Notes: generated from the letters alone by a model not told the origin. Positions 26,101-40,436 are shown, numbered from the stretch's first letter. The stretch is DNA of 64,000 nucleotides from Phoronis australis (GCA_002633005.1 NMRA01000065.1:464922-528921), one strand, 5' to 3'. Made by a program: numbers and translations.

Positions 26101-27552
26101 GATTACTTTGCTGCTAATTATGAAAACTGCCAAATGTTTTATGACATTTTCTTGGTAAAATCTTGGTGATTCTGTCTTAAAATTTTCTTAATATTTATTT
26201 TTGTTGACAAATTTAACAAAACAAATCACTATCCGCGGCATTGTGTACAAAATAGGTGAATTATTGTATATTTCCATGGATACTTTCTGAAGACGAAATA
26301 AGAATTAGAAACTCCTAGTAATTTTTCTGTTACAAATAATAATCCTTTCGCGAATCCCATTGCTAGTTCATACATTGAGTAATTTACTTATTTCTCGCAA
26401 AATAATTTCCAAAACTGTAATTTTCTATACCTCAAAGACATTTATTGTTGCTGAAAACAGGTTATAACATCTCATCAGTACAAACCAACCATGGTTAGTG
26501 GATTAGAAATTTCTTTATCTTTTTTGTTGAAAAATTCAACAAAAAAATTTTAGTTGTGTTACTTGTGTATCATATAGTGGGACAATCACTATACTTGTTA
26601 TAGGCCTTGAACAACTGTTTTAACCTTCTCGAATATTGGCAACTATGGAATTGAACTCTTGGTAACTCATTCTTTCTTGACAGGATCTCTTCTGTCTGAG
26701 CTATTGAGAACCTATGGCTAGCATTGGCTGCATACCATTGTCATCTATAATGACGTGAACCATGAAACTTTTATACGCCTATGTTGTTGTCTCACAGCAA
26801 CTGACTGAACATTATATGAATCGAAACATTTTATGTGCTAAATTTCAAAAAAAAATTCGATTTTGAAAATGAAATTTTACATCAAATATGAATGGAAGAA
26901 AATAAGTATTTCACTTAATACCTACCTGTCTCTGATTTATAATAAGAATAGGATAACGCTTTAAGCAAAAAATGTTTGAAGGATGACCTTATCGTTGGAG
27001 CTGATTGTGTATATTTATGACTTACAGTAAAATCTGACCAATTTGTGTGATGCATTCCTTCACACAAAATTTGAAAACTTCTGGGTGCTTACAACATTGT
27101 AAAAAGAAAAGGGCAATTTTGGTAATTAGTTTTGACCTGACATCGGTAAGATTTTATTGTCTGGATTACTATAATGAACGTTAAATCAGTTTATATAAGG
27201 CATTCAGAAAATTTTTATAAGACTGACATTTTCTTGTTTTTAGTCGCAGTTTCTGATATTTCATAGTCCCATTCCATGTGGCTTAGGAGTAGTTATATTA
27301 AGCATATCTTCTAAGTCGTATGCACACTACGAGCTACCCAAGAACAACTTGCTCTAGAACAACTAGCCCCAGTTCTGACGAGTGTCCACACTACCTACCC
27401 TGCACCATGCGACAAATATGGTGCAAAAATGGTTAAGAGACACCTCTGTGTGTATTAGTAACAAGGGCATGTAGCCAGTCATGACTCGTATCTTGTCTTC
27501 AGGTTTGCACTACTACGGTACTCAACAGCATCTTTTTCACAAGTATCTTGAT
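23165..27552. other. Non-coding region upstream of SF3A1
   Basis: I found no coding exon on either strand. 23390-23560 contains donor-like AACAG|GTAATTG and GACCAG|GTAATTG steps on the + strand that could end 5'UTR exons of a divergent transcript, possibly the PAQR gene whose coding exon has an acceptor at 46545. This is speculative. Confidence 0.3.
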
Positions 27553-27684
27553 CTAGGGTGACTGGTAGTGTGGACTAAATGGTACTTCGAATATGTCTAG
27601 GGTAACTGGTAGTGTGGACGAAATGGTACTTCCAATATGTCTAGGGTAACTGGTAGTGTGGACTAAATGGTACTTCCAATGTGT
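27553..27684 (+). repeat. 44-bp tandem repeat, 3 copies
   Basis: CTAGGGTRACTGGTAGTGTG plus 24 further bases is repeated at 27553, 27597 and 27641 with few changes. Confidence 0.85.
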
Positions 27685-29959
27685 CTATAGCTCTAGTCAG
27701 TTTTAACAGCTAGGCCATGGTTGTGTTCTGCCAGGCTTATTTGTTGGCAAGTTTGATCAGATTACAACTGTGTAACAAGGTTAGTAAATGATAAGTTAAT
27801 AGTGCACCAGTACCCATACAACATTAGCTACATCCATTGCCTTAGATGTTAAAGATAAGTTTCCTAATGACTAGCTTGTTTGAGTCCATCCCCTGTTGCA
27901 TCATGGTCATGTGAAATGAACCACATATGGGATAAGAAAGGAGAGGACCAGTTTTACCCAATTCTGGTTTATATTATTATTTGAGAGTGGGGGTTTCAGT
28001 CAATTATTCTCACATTAGTTCTGACAGTATCCTGATAAGAACTGGCACAGGTTTTTCTCTGTGCAAAATTGGTGGTTCAGTGACAAATTGATGGTTCAGT
28101 GACGGTAGTTTAAAATTATGGCATCTCAGGTCAAGAAGATGATCTAGATAATGTGCATGGTTTCTGGGTGTGGTGTTGCCAGGCAATAAATCCACCTTCC
28201 ATCCTTATTTAGACCTCTTACTGTTACCAAATGGGTCTTAAATTATTTCTTAGCCAAGTTCAAGATGATTTTAGGGCTTCAAAAGAACTGACTCTTTTTC
28301 ATTGCATGAGTCCATGTTGACTGAGCAAGAAATAACAAGCTGATAGTTTTTACAAACCCAAAATTATTTCTCAAACAATTGGGAACACATTAGGACCAAT
28401 TTTATAATGGTAATGGTATTGTGGACAATTTTTTAAAGAACTTTTTTTCAGTTAAATTTGAACCTTTTTGTGTAGTTTGGAACTCCAAGTGAAACTTTTG
28501 TAGGGAAAAGACTTTTGTTGGGAAAAGGCATCTTGTCATTCGTGGTGAAAGTGCTCGTGAAAAACTCGCTCCGTGAGCAGGCACATCCCTTATAAACACC
28601 TTTTCTGTGGGAGTACTTGTGTTTTACACAACAGGAAATTGAAACTCGATTGAAATTATAAAATTAATGTATGTTTTTGAAAGTCCATGTCCGTATGGTG
28701 AGGAATTAGTGGGCTTAGTTTTGGAATAAATTGAACTGGCACCAAAAGTCCAAAATGTCCTAATTTGTGAAATGACAAGTCTCATAATATTGTAAACTCG
28801 TTGTATAGGTTTTCAAACTCGACGCAAGTAAGCCAAACTTATCATATCGACAAAATTCAACTTTGATGCAGTGACCAGTGGAGAGCACTGTGTACACCAC
28901 ATGGGGCTGGATTAACGCAACGGGCATGCAGCAAGCAGGGAAATCTGTAGTCTATATCCTGACTGATTGCCAAGGTGAAAACAACACACCCAAGTCACTT
29001 CCTGTAGTTGTGATTGACTTGAGTAATCTATATTTTATTAAATACTCATTACTGGTCTCCATGGCTGTGTGTATAATAACAATCCTGGGTGTCTGTGTAA
29101 TAACATTTAAGGTCAGACAAAAATATTGGTGTTTGTCTGAGCCATGTTTCTGTCTGTAAACTTCAAACCAACATGGTGGTAACTACAAGATGGACACAGT
29201 CAATTATTATTGGTGCAATGATTGGGATTTTTAGTTAAGGTCTGGTGCTTGTTGCTTACTGGGCTTAAAACAATTAGCACAATTCTTCACTTGTTTCACA
29301 CACTCACCTCACACCCAAAATTATTTGGAAAAATATTATTTTCCATAAATTATTTCTCACGAGGCTAGTTGCCCCACCTAATTGTGCATAGTCAATTTTG
29401 CACAGTCTTAGAAAATGTCAGCACTTGCAATATTGTCACATTTGTATTTTATTTTCCTGTCTCCTCGTTGGGGTGTTGAGGAGCCATTTACCATGCTCTT
29501 GAGCTAAATCTCACAAAAAATAATCGCTAAAATTGCCGTTTTTTATTATCAAGGTTTGTAACATTGTTGTGAATGCCCACAAATTCTCAAAACATTGTTA
29601 AGTCGTAACTATGGCACAGAACTTGATCATGGAAAACCATTGACTCTGGGTGAGCTACATATCCTTCATGAAAAAATTGAGGAAACAAATTTTAATTATC
29701 GGTCATATTGTTTCATAAATTGGTGAGATTTTACTATAACATCCAAATTCAAAAACGACAGCTCAGCATTGTTTCGTGCCTGTGCCCGAGAGATATCTGA
29801 CCTTTGCCCTTAATATTGCCAACTCGGGGAATGTGCCCCCCCCCCCCACCCCACCTTGGAGGCCCTCCTGCCATCAATATGACCTTCACCTTCGAGTTTT
29901 CTGGATACCCGTTCGCTAGATAATGCTAAGCATGTTAGTTTTTTCAGCGTAAAATCATA
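27685..29959. other. Non-coding stretch
   Basis: AT-rich with no recognisable gene. The open frame at 28878-29159 lacks any family signature or supporting splice structure. A poly-C tract lies near 29838. Confidence 0.4.
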
Positions 29960-29966
29960 CACTGTG

Positions 29967-30146
29967 GTCATGTTTGGCTAGTGATGGCTAGTAGTGGTAA
30001 CTTGAGTGAAAATGAAATGTAGAGAACAACTGTATCTATTAGTAGTATACATCACTGTCATGTTTGGCTAGTGATGGCTAGTAGTGGTAACTTGAGTGAA
30101 AATGAAATGTAGAGAACAACTGTATCTATTAGCAGTATATGTCATT
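29967..30146 (+). repeat. 90-bp direct duplication
   Basis: GTCATGTTTGGCTAGTGATG begins at 29967 and again at 30057. The two 90-bp units are nearly identical. Confidence 0.85.
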
Positions 30147-30711
30147 GAGATGCAAAAAAGAACACATGGAGTTTGAAAGCCGTGATTTTTCGAATATTTG
30201 GACTCGATTTTGGTATCTTACTGATTGTACTACACATCAGTAAAAATACTTTGTTGGAAAGAAATTTCAAATCTGCAGCCATCCTCTCCGGTACCAGTTT
30301 ATCAAATGCGAAAAACTTACTTTGGATGTAAAATTTTGAATAAATAATAACTAAACATTGATAGTTTATCTGGCTGTAAAGTTTAATATTGGTACTTAAT
30401 AATTTCAGTATTTCCTCTGTAAGCGGGTTCATTTTAAATCGAGCCTTTTCTTTTGTTTTGATCAAAGAGCAAATTGATTGTAACAGTGTTATTTAAAGCC
30501 TGACGATTACACTTAGCGCCACTTATCATAGTTGATCAATAAAACTTCTGAGCTAGGTTTTATTTAGAGAGGAAATAGTTGTCGTCCAAGTACATCTGGT
30601 TATTTCTTTATGAAATCATTTTATTTTCCCTTCGCCATAGTCATGTAAACTCCACGTAGTACATTCTGGTCAAGTACACCAACCACGTGATTTCGTTGAA
30701 CTCTTTCCTGC

Positions 30712-31308
30712 ACATACACAACTGTAGAGTACCAGTATTACATATACAACTGTAGAGTACCAGTATTACATATACAACTGTAGAGTACCAGTATTACATA
30801 TACAACTGTAGAGTACCAGTATTACATATACAACTGTAGAGTACCAGTATTACATATACAACTGTAGAGTACCAGTATTACATATACAACTGTAGAGTAC
30901 CAGTATTACATATACAACTGTAGAGTACCAGTATTACATATACAACTGTAGAGTACCAGTATTACATATACAACTGTAGAGTACCAGTATTACATATACA
31001 ACTGTAGAGTACCAGTATTACATATACAACTGTAGAGTACCAGTATTACATATACAACTGTAGAGTACCAGTATTACATATACAACTGTAGAGTACCAGT
31101 ATTACATATACAACTGTAGAGTACCAGTATTACATATACAACTGTAGAGTACCAGTATTACATATACAACTGTAGAGTACCAGTATTACATATACAACTG
31201 TAGAGTACCAGTATTACATATACAACTGTAGAGTACCAGTGTTACATATACAACTGTAGAGTACCAGTATTACATATACAACTGTAGAGTACCAGTATTA
31301 CATATACA
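30712..31308 (+). repeat. 28-bp minisatellite, ~21 near-perfect copies
   Basis: The unit ACATATACAACTGTAGAGTA + CCAGTATT is repeated head to tail with almost no variation (one G near 31240 and changes in the first unit). Contiguous copies with no spacers rule out a CRISPR-type array. Homogeneity implies recent amplification or assembly-limited length. Confidence 0.95.
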
Positions 31309-33599
31309 GGACCATTGTCTGAACCTAAAGAAGAATGTTACAGTATTTCTCTACATATTTTGCACACCCTCATTTCACACATCCAAAATTATTTGCTGAA
31401 AATAACATCTCATCCCTCACTTATTTCTTTCCTCAGTCTGTGTTGCACTAATATCTACACAAAGCACCCTCGTTAATCCTAGTAATAGGTACCTCTTACA
31501 CTCAGTTAATAAGGTCTGAACGCTTAATTACTGTTAACTGAATAATGTTGACTATTGGTAGGCTGCATTTCATTAAATTCACATGGGCAGTTAGCAATGC
31601 TTGGTTCAGTACTCCGGTTTATTTCGCACACCTGTCAACTACGCAATCTCTATTTTCAGTTTATTTGGCACGTCGCATCAGGAAAATATAATTTATTTTC
31701 TGCAAAATCAGTGTAGACTTACCATCAATTTTAAAGAGGATTCTGGTCAATGTAATATAGTTTTCTTATTCTGAAAGGTATTTTGATCTTTTTAGCCGAT
31801 TTTATGAAACAAACAATTCCTCAAGTTTCAAAATGGAAACATTGTATGCTTAAGTGGCTTGCACCTTATTGTGTTACAGTAAAAACTCTTTAATTTGAGA
31901 AAAAAGTAATTGTCAAAATTTCACATTTTTATCGTATTTCAAAGGTTTCTAAAGTTATTGTGGATGTACACAATTTTTCAAAACACGTTCTGTTTAAATA
32001 GCTATGGTACAGAGCTGGAATATGGCAAAGGGTCATTTTGGTTCACCTGTACAGTTAATTGTGTCCTAAATTGGTGAGATTTTACTGTATTTAGATAAAT
32101 GCATGGGCTTGTTGGTCACGTTAAGTCTTGTCTTCACAACAATTTGTCATCTACAACATTGTAATCGATTTGCGTATGACTAGACACGGTGACTATGTAG
32201 ATTGGTGTTCCAGCTCGATTTTTTTAGCTAAAAAGTTGAATGACTTGTTGACTGAAATCAAGCATATTTGTTTTGCTTCAGTTTTCAATCCGCTTGAGAA
32301 AAATCGTATCTGACTTGTATGTTGTCATGTACCAGTTCGATACAAAGTGGTGTACTCAAAATTAGCTTGTGTAGACAGAGATTTAGACATGATATTTTGG
32401 TACTACATTTGATGTTTTTCTAGCTGTGACAAATTACTAAATGCTATGTTTTAAATGCAATGTATCTTCTTATTGTCCATCATAGTTCATAGATGCTAGT
32501 TAATTCTTTATGTCAATCAAAAGAAAGTTAAGAAAGTAGGCGTGGCTTAGGACTTGTTTGTGATCTACCTGGTTCTGTTTGCTCTGCCATGTTTGCTTAG
32601 ATCTCACAGCAGTGCTTTCAGTTGCTGAGGAGGGATCTCAGAGTATTCACAGTGCTACCATATGTACTAAAGCTGTGTATTGTTATTACACATATCCCAC
32701 ACAATAGGTTGGGCTGACTGGTGGATAATTTGCCAGCATTATTTAATTTCTGCCTGAATACACAACCAATAAACACTACCACAAAGGTGTTCTCTTCAGC
32801 TATAAATAAATGGTGTTCTACACATGCAGCTTAGGAGCTTGGCCATAACAACTGGTCTGCACAGTGATGAGTGAAGGTCAGAGAGGTTTTGTTTGGGAAG
32901 GTTTGACAATACTATGATACTGTAGTCAGCTTTGTGGCATCCATGTTTTGACCCAGTTATTCACTGAAAGAAAAACCAGTGGTTAGTGGTTGGTGAAAAC
33001 TAGTTTCACACTATCATAACTGCGTGGTATTGGTTTCATTTGTGGAAAATTTAGGAGTGGCTCATGATAGCATAGCAGCGTAAGTATGAAAGTTGGCTGT
33101 CGCCTGTTGGTTTCAATTTTGTTAGATCTAAGAATATTCAGAAATATAGAAAGTTTTGTTTGCTATAGTACATCTGTTGGTTGGGTTTATTGTGCAGGTG
33201 CGGTATCGTTAGTCTCCTCATAAGTAATATTATTCTCTGCAACTTGTTATGACTCGAAAGCAAGTAAGTAAGTAACGTTATTCTCCACAACTTTTTGTGG
33301 CTTGTAAGTAACGTTTTTCTACACAATCTGTTGTGACTCGTAAGTAATGTTATTCTCCACAATCTGTTATGACTCGTGTGAGGTATCCTCGCAGAAACGA
33401 GCTTAGATTTTGCTGTGGCAAGTTTTTCTCACTTGTGTAGAGGTTTGCTCAATCCTCACATACGTGGGTGTGACAAGTTTGAAATTGTACGTGATTAACA
33501 GTCCTTTATGTAGTATATTTGGATGTTGATCTACTATTATTTAGCAGCAAATCAGTGCATGTAGACTCCTAGGTCACTAAATACAATTCCTACAATGTA
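31309..33599. other. Non-coding stretch
   Basis: No gene seen. 33200-33370 has a few loose copies of a GACTCGTAAGTAAYGTTATTC motif. Confidence 0.4.
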
Positions 33600-33680
33600 C
33601 AGTGGCGGATTTAGCGGGGTTGGCGGGCAAAAGGGCCATGGGCCCCCTAAAATTCTCCCAGATTCCATTTGGCAGTTCGG
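33600..33680 (+). mobile_element. Left terminus of a hAT-like element
   Basis: CAGTGGCGGATTTAGCGGGG is a typical hAT-type terminus. I could not find a matching inverted right end in the window, so only one end is annotated. Confidence 0.35.
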
Positions 33681-34629
33681 GGGTGCGAATGTCTGACAAA
33701 CGAGCAAGTTCCTGGCTAATACTCTGCCCTGACCCTTCCCCCTAACTCAAAGTCTTGGATCCACAATGTGGATATGCATTTCCAACCTGTACTTGACTTA
33801 ATCAATCCCCCTCAATTTTTTAGTTCTGGAGGCCACTGAAACAAAGCATTTCGGTAGTGAGTTTTATGGGTTAAATGTATTCCTTGGGCAGAACTTGGCT
33901 GCCATAAAATCAGAGTAAAATAATTGCCAAAATTGGTCTTTTTTCCTTTTTCAAAAGCTACGGTCACATTATTTTGAATGTACACATCAATTTTTCGGAA
34001 TCATTGTCAGCTATGTATCGATCTTGAAATGTGATATACTTTTTTGGTGTTACTAAATGAAAATATGAAAAAAAAAGAAATTTTACTTGCAGGCCTTTAT
34101 CCTGGATTTCAAAAGTAGGGTGTTCAAAATGGGGTTCCCAATATTCCAGGGCATCCATGATTCCGACGCGTAACCCCCCACCCCCAGCAATCCCCCCAAA
34201 CACACAAATTTTTTACAAAAAATGCATAGACGAAGGGTTTTACATCTAAGTTTACAAAGCATCTTTCTGCAGTGAGCATTTTCCCTAAAAAAACTGTAGA
34301 CGAAGACTTGTGCAATGCTATCAACCACCAAGTGTGAGTGTAGCAACATTGTATGTACTTTGTATACAAAGTATATGCATNCCTCGCAAAATCCTATTAT
34401 TATAACGTTTCTTACCATTGCAGCGTTTTAATATCTTATTACCGCAAACACTGAGGTTAACGACTATGCTCACGCACAAGCCTACTCCCTACCTTTAAAG
34501 TGTTTCATAATAAGCGCTCACTGATTTATCAAAAGTCCCCCCTTATTTTGAGAATTTCCGATTAATCGCCCACAGTTCAAGCTAGCGCCCATCATAGCGC
34601 ACTACAAACGACCGCGTGTGGTTTAAAAT

Positions 34630-35287
34630 TGACACGCAGCTTATATGACGTGTCACTTTCATTTTACACAACTTCAGTTTTCAAAAACATCTTTTCACAA
34701 TATGTAAAAACCAAATCCCGGCTTTGTTTTATACCTCAGAAAGAAAGCTAACACTAGTGACATGCGTGTCGTTATATGAGTGACTTTCCTGTACTTGGAA
34801 GGTATTGAGGAGCAAACTCGCCATTACCCGAATTACTTTGAATCCTTAACGACTTTGATGACAGCCAGTAGCAGGCCAGATGTAACAAAATCCCGGATAC
34901 TTTTTCAACGGGCATTTCCTCCCTTTTCTCATCGCAAATTTAGCTACTCGAACGCACAAGTCAGTTAGAGAGCACTGATTCAACTTTCACGTCGGCAACT
35001 TGCCTTGTGCTCTAGAGTCTTTCAATGGTGGTCGTGAAGAACAGTAAAGGCCGTACCTGCATGAATGAAGTCAATTTTGAGATCCGAAATTTGTATTTAA
35101 CGCTGCAGGTAAGAGCATAATCTAAACACTTTCTCGATGATCTAAAAAATCATTTTGGCGCATAAAAATGGTGGGAACATTTTGCGATCTGGCATTTACG
35201 AATGCGAGCTGGATTTTGAAAATGCGACCTGGGATTTTGGCTAGGTCGCAAAATGCGACCTGGCGATTTTAATAGCGTCGAGCCCTG
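34630..35287. mobile_element. Right half of a second copy of the CAGGGCTC transposon
   Basis: From about 34630 the sequence matches about 16155-17059 of the intron-3 element, with small indels, and ends in the same GGTCGCAAAATGCGACC block and terminus (CGAGCCCTG at 35279-35287). The left half is absent, so this is a truncated relic. Confidence 0.7.
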
Positions 35288-35985
35288 TTTAGAGTTCAGT
35301 AAAATTGACTTTTAAGTTATGACTGACAAGTGATTAGCTCAGCTGCATTATCATCAACACTGACTGTTTGATTAAGGCTTGGCTTTAAGCATGTCAAATA
35401 CCTACCTGGTGTAAATGGGTATGTGACCTTGTTGAGAGTGACTGATAACCATAATATGGAAACAATGCTGGATCATGCATTGTGACCACAGTACAGTAAA
35501 AGTTCTTCAATATTGGGAAACAAATGAAATTTTATTTTTTCAAGTTTTTCAACAAAAATAGGTTTTCAGGCAAATTTACTTTGATTTTAGCATGGTTTGT
35601 ATGGTGTGTTTATTGCTGAACAGTGTTTGGTAAACTTTTGAGCATTTGCAACATTGTGGTAAGCCCCTGAAAAATAGAAATGTGGCATTTTTAGCAATTA
35701 TTTTGGTCCCAAATTGGAGAATTTTTACTGTATACAAAATTATATCCTGCGCTGTGGTTATTGCCGATCTAAAATATTGAGAGATTAGTTGTTTCTAATA
35801 AGCAGATTACGACATTTTGGACCTTTGTCCCAATTCAATAGATTTGATCTTTCACACAAACTCCCCTCAGAATCAACATGTACTTTAGAACGTACTTTAA
35901 TTTTTTAATTCCAGTTTGGATTTTCTGTAGTGAAGAGCACTGATTAGATTGTTCTCAATTATCGCCATTTTTATACCAGGATTTT

Positions 35986-36409
35986 CCATAGATAAGACCA
36001 TCCGATGAAATGCCCATGGGCGTTTATTCAGAAAATTATGCCAAATACAGGCCCATGGGCATTTATTTGGTGTTATCAGTACAACTTCTGGCGTCAAGTG
36101 TCCAGAGAGTGGGGCATTTATTTGGAAATTTTTCTCTTAAAAGCCCAATCACCGTCAACTTTTTGTCACAAATTCAGTTTTGTGGAGCATTTATCAATTA
36201 TAAAAATGAACAAGGTGTTGGCGAACTATGCATTTAACATAAAATTTAAAAAATGCAGTTTTAAATAAAAAATGTCAAAGTCAGCAAAACTATGGCTTTC
36301 CAGTTACACGTCCTCTTTTCCGAATAAATGCCCGGGCGTTTATTTTGTTTTGCTAAAATGGCTGAAATTTTTCATTTTCTGAATACACGCCCATGGGCTT
36401 ATCTACGGT
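35986..36409. mobile_element. Short TIR element (ATAAG..CCCATGGGCG ends)
   Basis: The right end read inverted (TACCGTAGATAAGCCCATGG then GCGTGTATTCAGAAAAT) matches the left end (CCATAGATAAG, a 15-bp insertion, then CCCATGGGCGTTTATTCAG). Internal CCCATGGGC blocks recur at 36047 and CCCGGGCGT at 36330. No coding content. Confidence 0.5.
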
Positions 36410-36574
36410 AAGTGTATCAAATGCATGCCTTCTCCTCCCATTTTCCCCGTAAATCTGTAAGATGGGGAATTTTTTTATGGTCAGTGTTGACACATTAGTA
36501 CTTTTCAAATGTAATTGCTTGTGTTGGTCTCTACAGTGGTAAGTAAAACAATTATTTTCAAACGGTTCTTCAAA

Positions 36575-38013
36575 TACAGTTTTCGCCCTAATAAGCGCCC
36601 AGGGCACTTAGAAAAATTCATTTCGAGATGGGGGGTGCTTATGGCCTAAAGTGGTTGAAACCCGGTCTCTGAAATGGGAAAAATCGTAAGCTAGGATTCT
36701 TCAAATTTACACTGTGTGACATATCTGTAACCTATGACAGGCTTTCTACAAAATTGTGGGGCATTGCTATCAAATTTCGTTGTTTTATTACGATCATTTT
36801 TCAGAAAATTGTCCTGAAATCCCAGGACGAAAACTCACCGACTGATACGTTGCGATCGTCGATAGGGCAACTTGAATCATTGAATAAAAATAGTTTTGAC
36901 TTGACAAATTACCTGAAGTCCCCTTTAAGTTTCTCAAATAGCGTCCCCAAGATTTTTAAGTTCCTGTGGAGTCAGGATAAACTGTAATATAAGTCAAAAT
37001 CTGCGCTAGATCGTTCCCTGCAGCACAAGAAAATTTCTGGACAAACACACATGTTTTAGTCACGTTACGTTTGGTTTGAAGTTCGTGTGTGAGTGTGGGA
37101 GGGTGTGCGTGTCCATCAGAGTTCATTTGCCAGAGTAAAAGCAATGTAACGATCTGGGTGTGCATTGTAACTAATGAAATTAGCACAAGCTGTAAATCAG
37201 AAAGTGTTTTATTTAGCACTTGTTGATCTCATCTAAGAAAAACGTTCAAAAATTGTCTCGGTGAGTCGCCGGGTGACTGGATGCGTGACAGTCTTACAGT
37301 TATTTTCCGGGAGATTCTTGGGGGGGTGTAAGGGTGCGGACGTGCTGACTGTCAGTGGGTAATTTTGACTTTAAAAACACCAGTTATGATTAATTAAATA
37401 TTTTCTCTTGAAAATAACACAAACATTTTTACGGTATTAGAAACTTTCGGAAATTCGTGCCAATATTTATTTCTTGCCGATGTTGTGCTACCCGTGTCAT
37501 GAATGGATAGTTCCCAATAAGTAATGTCTTCGATGACAGGTATGTAGTGCGTGCTTCGTCGCCACGTGCTTTTAATGTAGGTCAAGTTTTTATTAAACTT
37601 CGATTCACGGCTTTCACGTGTACAAAGTAACTTGGATTCCTGTTAAGAGAGAAGATACAATACCAATCCTGCGTCTGTTCTGAAGGGCCAGACCATAATG
37701 GGACACGTTCCTCGCAAGATCAGCAAACCTTATGCATTGTTTTTGAAGTGCGACAGAAGTTTGAAGTGTATAGTCATGGTTAAATACCGACATAGCGGCG
37801 AGGATCGTGGTCTACAAATTCAGCGCACAATGATTTTTTCAGGACTGTTCGATCTTATTGACAAATTGAAGATGTTACTGTAGAATTTTAGAACTATAGG
37901 TAAGGCATTTTTCGCATGTACGCGTTCAGGGTCTGGATGCTTATTTAAGCAAAGTCTGAAAACGCGTGGGGGGTGCTTATAGGGTATGGGCGCTTATTAG
38001 GGCGAATACGGTA
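36575..38013. mobile_element. 1.44 kb TIR element (TTCGCCCTAATAAGCGCCC ends)
   Basis: The inverted ends share TTCGCCCTAATAAGCGCCC, starting TACAGT at the left and TACCGT at the right. A second shared block, GGGGGGTGCTTAT, lies just inside each end. Ends beginning TA could reflect a TA target duplication. No transposase is visible, so it is probably non-autonomous. Confidence 0.6.
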
Positions 38014-38327
38014 GCAATGATATTTGCCATCTGTTATTAAAAAGTGGAAAACTGAACATTTTGGGTCAGTACTGATGTACTCAACTCAGAGGAATGCGGG
38101 TTGGGCGAGGCTAAGATTAAAAATTATATTGGATCATAGGGCGAGGCCGTGAATGTGACTGTGAGCAATGGTCTCCTGCAAGATCACTAGCAAGTACTGC
38201 GGTACGATGTAGGTATCCATGTATGTATTTTTGTCAAAGGAGAATACTGATTCCGAGTAATTACTGTTAGTAACACTAATTAAGATAATTTAGGACATAT
38301 AATTGTTCTCCTCTGACCTGCGCACAG

Positions 38328-38546
38328 TGGTTTGTAGCTTTATTTGTGGTGGTGCTAGGAACTTGTGAAATATGATTTAGTCATCATGGGAATAAAACAA
38401 TGGTTTGTAGCTTTATTTGTGGCGGTGCTAGGAACTTGTGAAATATGATTTAGTCATCATGGGAATATAACAATGGTTTGTAGCTTTATTTGTGGCGGTG
38501 CTAGGAACTTGTGAAATATGATTTAGTCGTCATGGGAATAAAACAA
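38328..38546 (+). repeat. 73-bp tandem repeat, 3 copies
   Basis: TGGTTTGTAGCTTTATTTGT starts at 38328, 38401 and 38474. The units are almost identical. Confidence 0.9.
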
Positions 38547-40436
38547 TCTGCAAGCTCACTATGCAGTTATTAATTACTGTGAACTCACACCAGTTCATGA
38601 CACAATATGGCGAACAAGAGAAATTTTATTTCTTCATTTTGCCATAAAAGATACGCAGCATCAAATTAATACTCTATCACCTACAAGGTCTGTGCCATAG
38701 TTGCCATAAAAAATATTTTGAAAAAAGTAGGCATTCATGACAATGTTTGAATTTAACCTTGAAAGAAGAATAATTTTGGCAATTATTTTTGTTCAAAATT
38801 GCCCACACCGGGTCAAATGATATTGTCAACCAATCATACAGGGTATAAATTCTTCTGTTGATGGATGCTATTTTGCAGGACTTTATTTTTGTCAAAATTC
38901 TCAAAAGGTATATGGGACCTGACTGAACTGGTTAAAGTCTTGACAATACTCTCTGTTTAAGAGTGGCAATGCATCTAGTAACATCAGTCTGTTTACACCA
39001 ATCTCTGGTCTTTTTACAGGGGCTAATATTTATATAGACCAGAGGTTGGTGTAAATAGACAAGACATTTTAGGAGGAAGGTTGGCTTGGTACAAATAGCT
39101 AGATATAAATATCTTGATTTTTAATACTCTGGGTAAAAGTTAGCTACATGTAGATGGAATCTGGCAAAACCTTAAAGACTTTAAAACTAACACCTTATGG
39201 CAGAACAGTGATATTTTATATTCATGTACAATTTTCAAACAGGAAGAAAGCTTTACTTCATTATATGAACAATTTACCTCTGCCATCGACAAACGAATCA
39301 TGAAATTTTGAATATTTTAATCAATGTAGTGAGTTCTTGAAAAGGCATTAGAACTTGCATTTTTGATATAAGTCCGAAACTGAAACCAGACAAGACTAGT
39401 TTTCACAAAGTTTGTATTTTTTTCTGCAAACATGTGGAGGTCGTTGGCATTGATTTACATAGTTTCAGACTGTTCTAGAACACCATTTCTTAGTTAGGGT
39501 AAGGATAAGCAGCTTGGGTGATTTTTTTGTACCCGGGTCAAAGATCATGATTCATTTTGATGTAAAACACTAAGAAAACTTGGGTTTAATTTTCTAATCT
39601 CAGGTCTATCTACTTCAATGTTAAAAAATTCCAAGGGACTGACATAAACCGCATACATCACAAAGTACGACTGGTTATGTTTCACTTGAGATCTGGTGAT
39701 TAGTGATTACCTACAGGAAAGGAGGCTTGAAAGTGTTTTATCACCTTGATTACGACACTCGTGAGTCCTGTTTTCTGCAGCGACTGATTGATTACTTCCT
39801 TTGTTTTGTCATCACGTAGTTCACGACTGATCCGTGATTTTCTTCTCATTTTCCTCTTTTGGTCTTTGAGCACTACAATCACGAATATTCAGGCTTGTTT
39901 TCAGTACGATAGCTGTCATGTAAATTGTGATTAATATTGATGAATACGTACAAAACTAAATTGCCAACCAAGTTTTTCAAGATTCATGACACCTGTACAG
40001 TGCATCAGCGTTAATAATAAAGTCAGGTACATTCTCACCAATTTTGATTGAAAATAATTGCCAAAATTGCTCTAATTGATTTTCAAGGTCTTCTAAAATT
40101 GTCATGACTCTCCCAAATTTTTCAAAAATTTGTCTGGTGTTACCTAGCTGTCGCTTGAACATGGAAATCCATTTAATTTAGTGCTACATATGTTGCATAA
40201 AAATGATAAAATAAGATTTCAGTCGCCAGCCATATTGTGTCCTAAAATGTCTAGGTTTTACAGTAAACCTTTCTGTATCAAAAAAGTTTTGTTGAGAAGT
40301 TTGACATTTTGCATATCCACCATAATGCATGCCAGGTCAGATTTACCACATTCGCCCAGTTTGGTTTGTACGAATTCATTTCAGGCTCATCATAAATGAT
40401 CATTAATCTGATATCAGTATGATCATATATTCACAG
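38547..40436. other. Non-coding stretch
   Basis: No gene or clear mobile element seen. Confidence 0.4.

Noticed and set aside
28878-29159. 93-codon + ORF with a hydrophobic segment
   Set aside because: No family signature, no splice support, isolated in AT-rich DNA.
30712-31308. CRISPR-like array with 28-bp repeats
   Set aside because: Repeats are contiguous with no spacers, in a eukaryotic genome.
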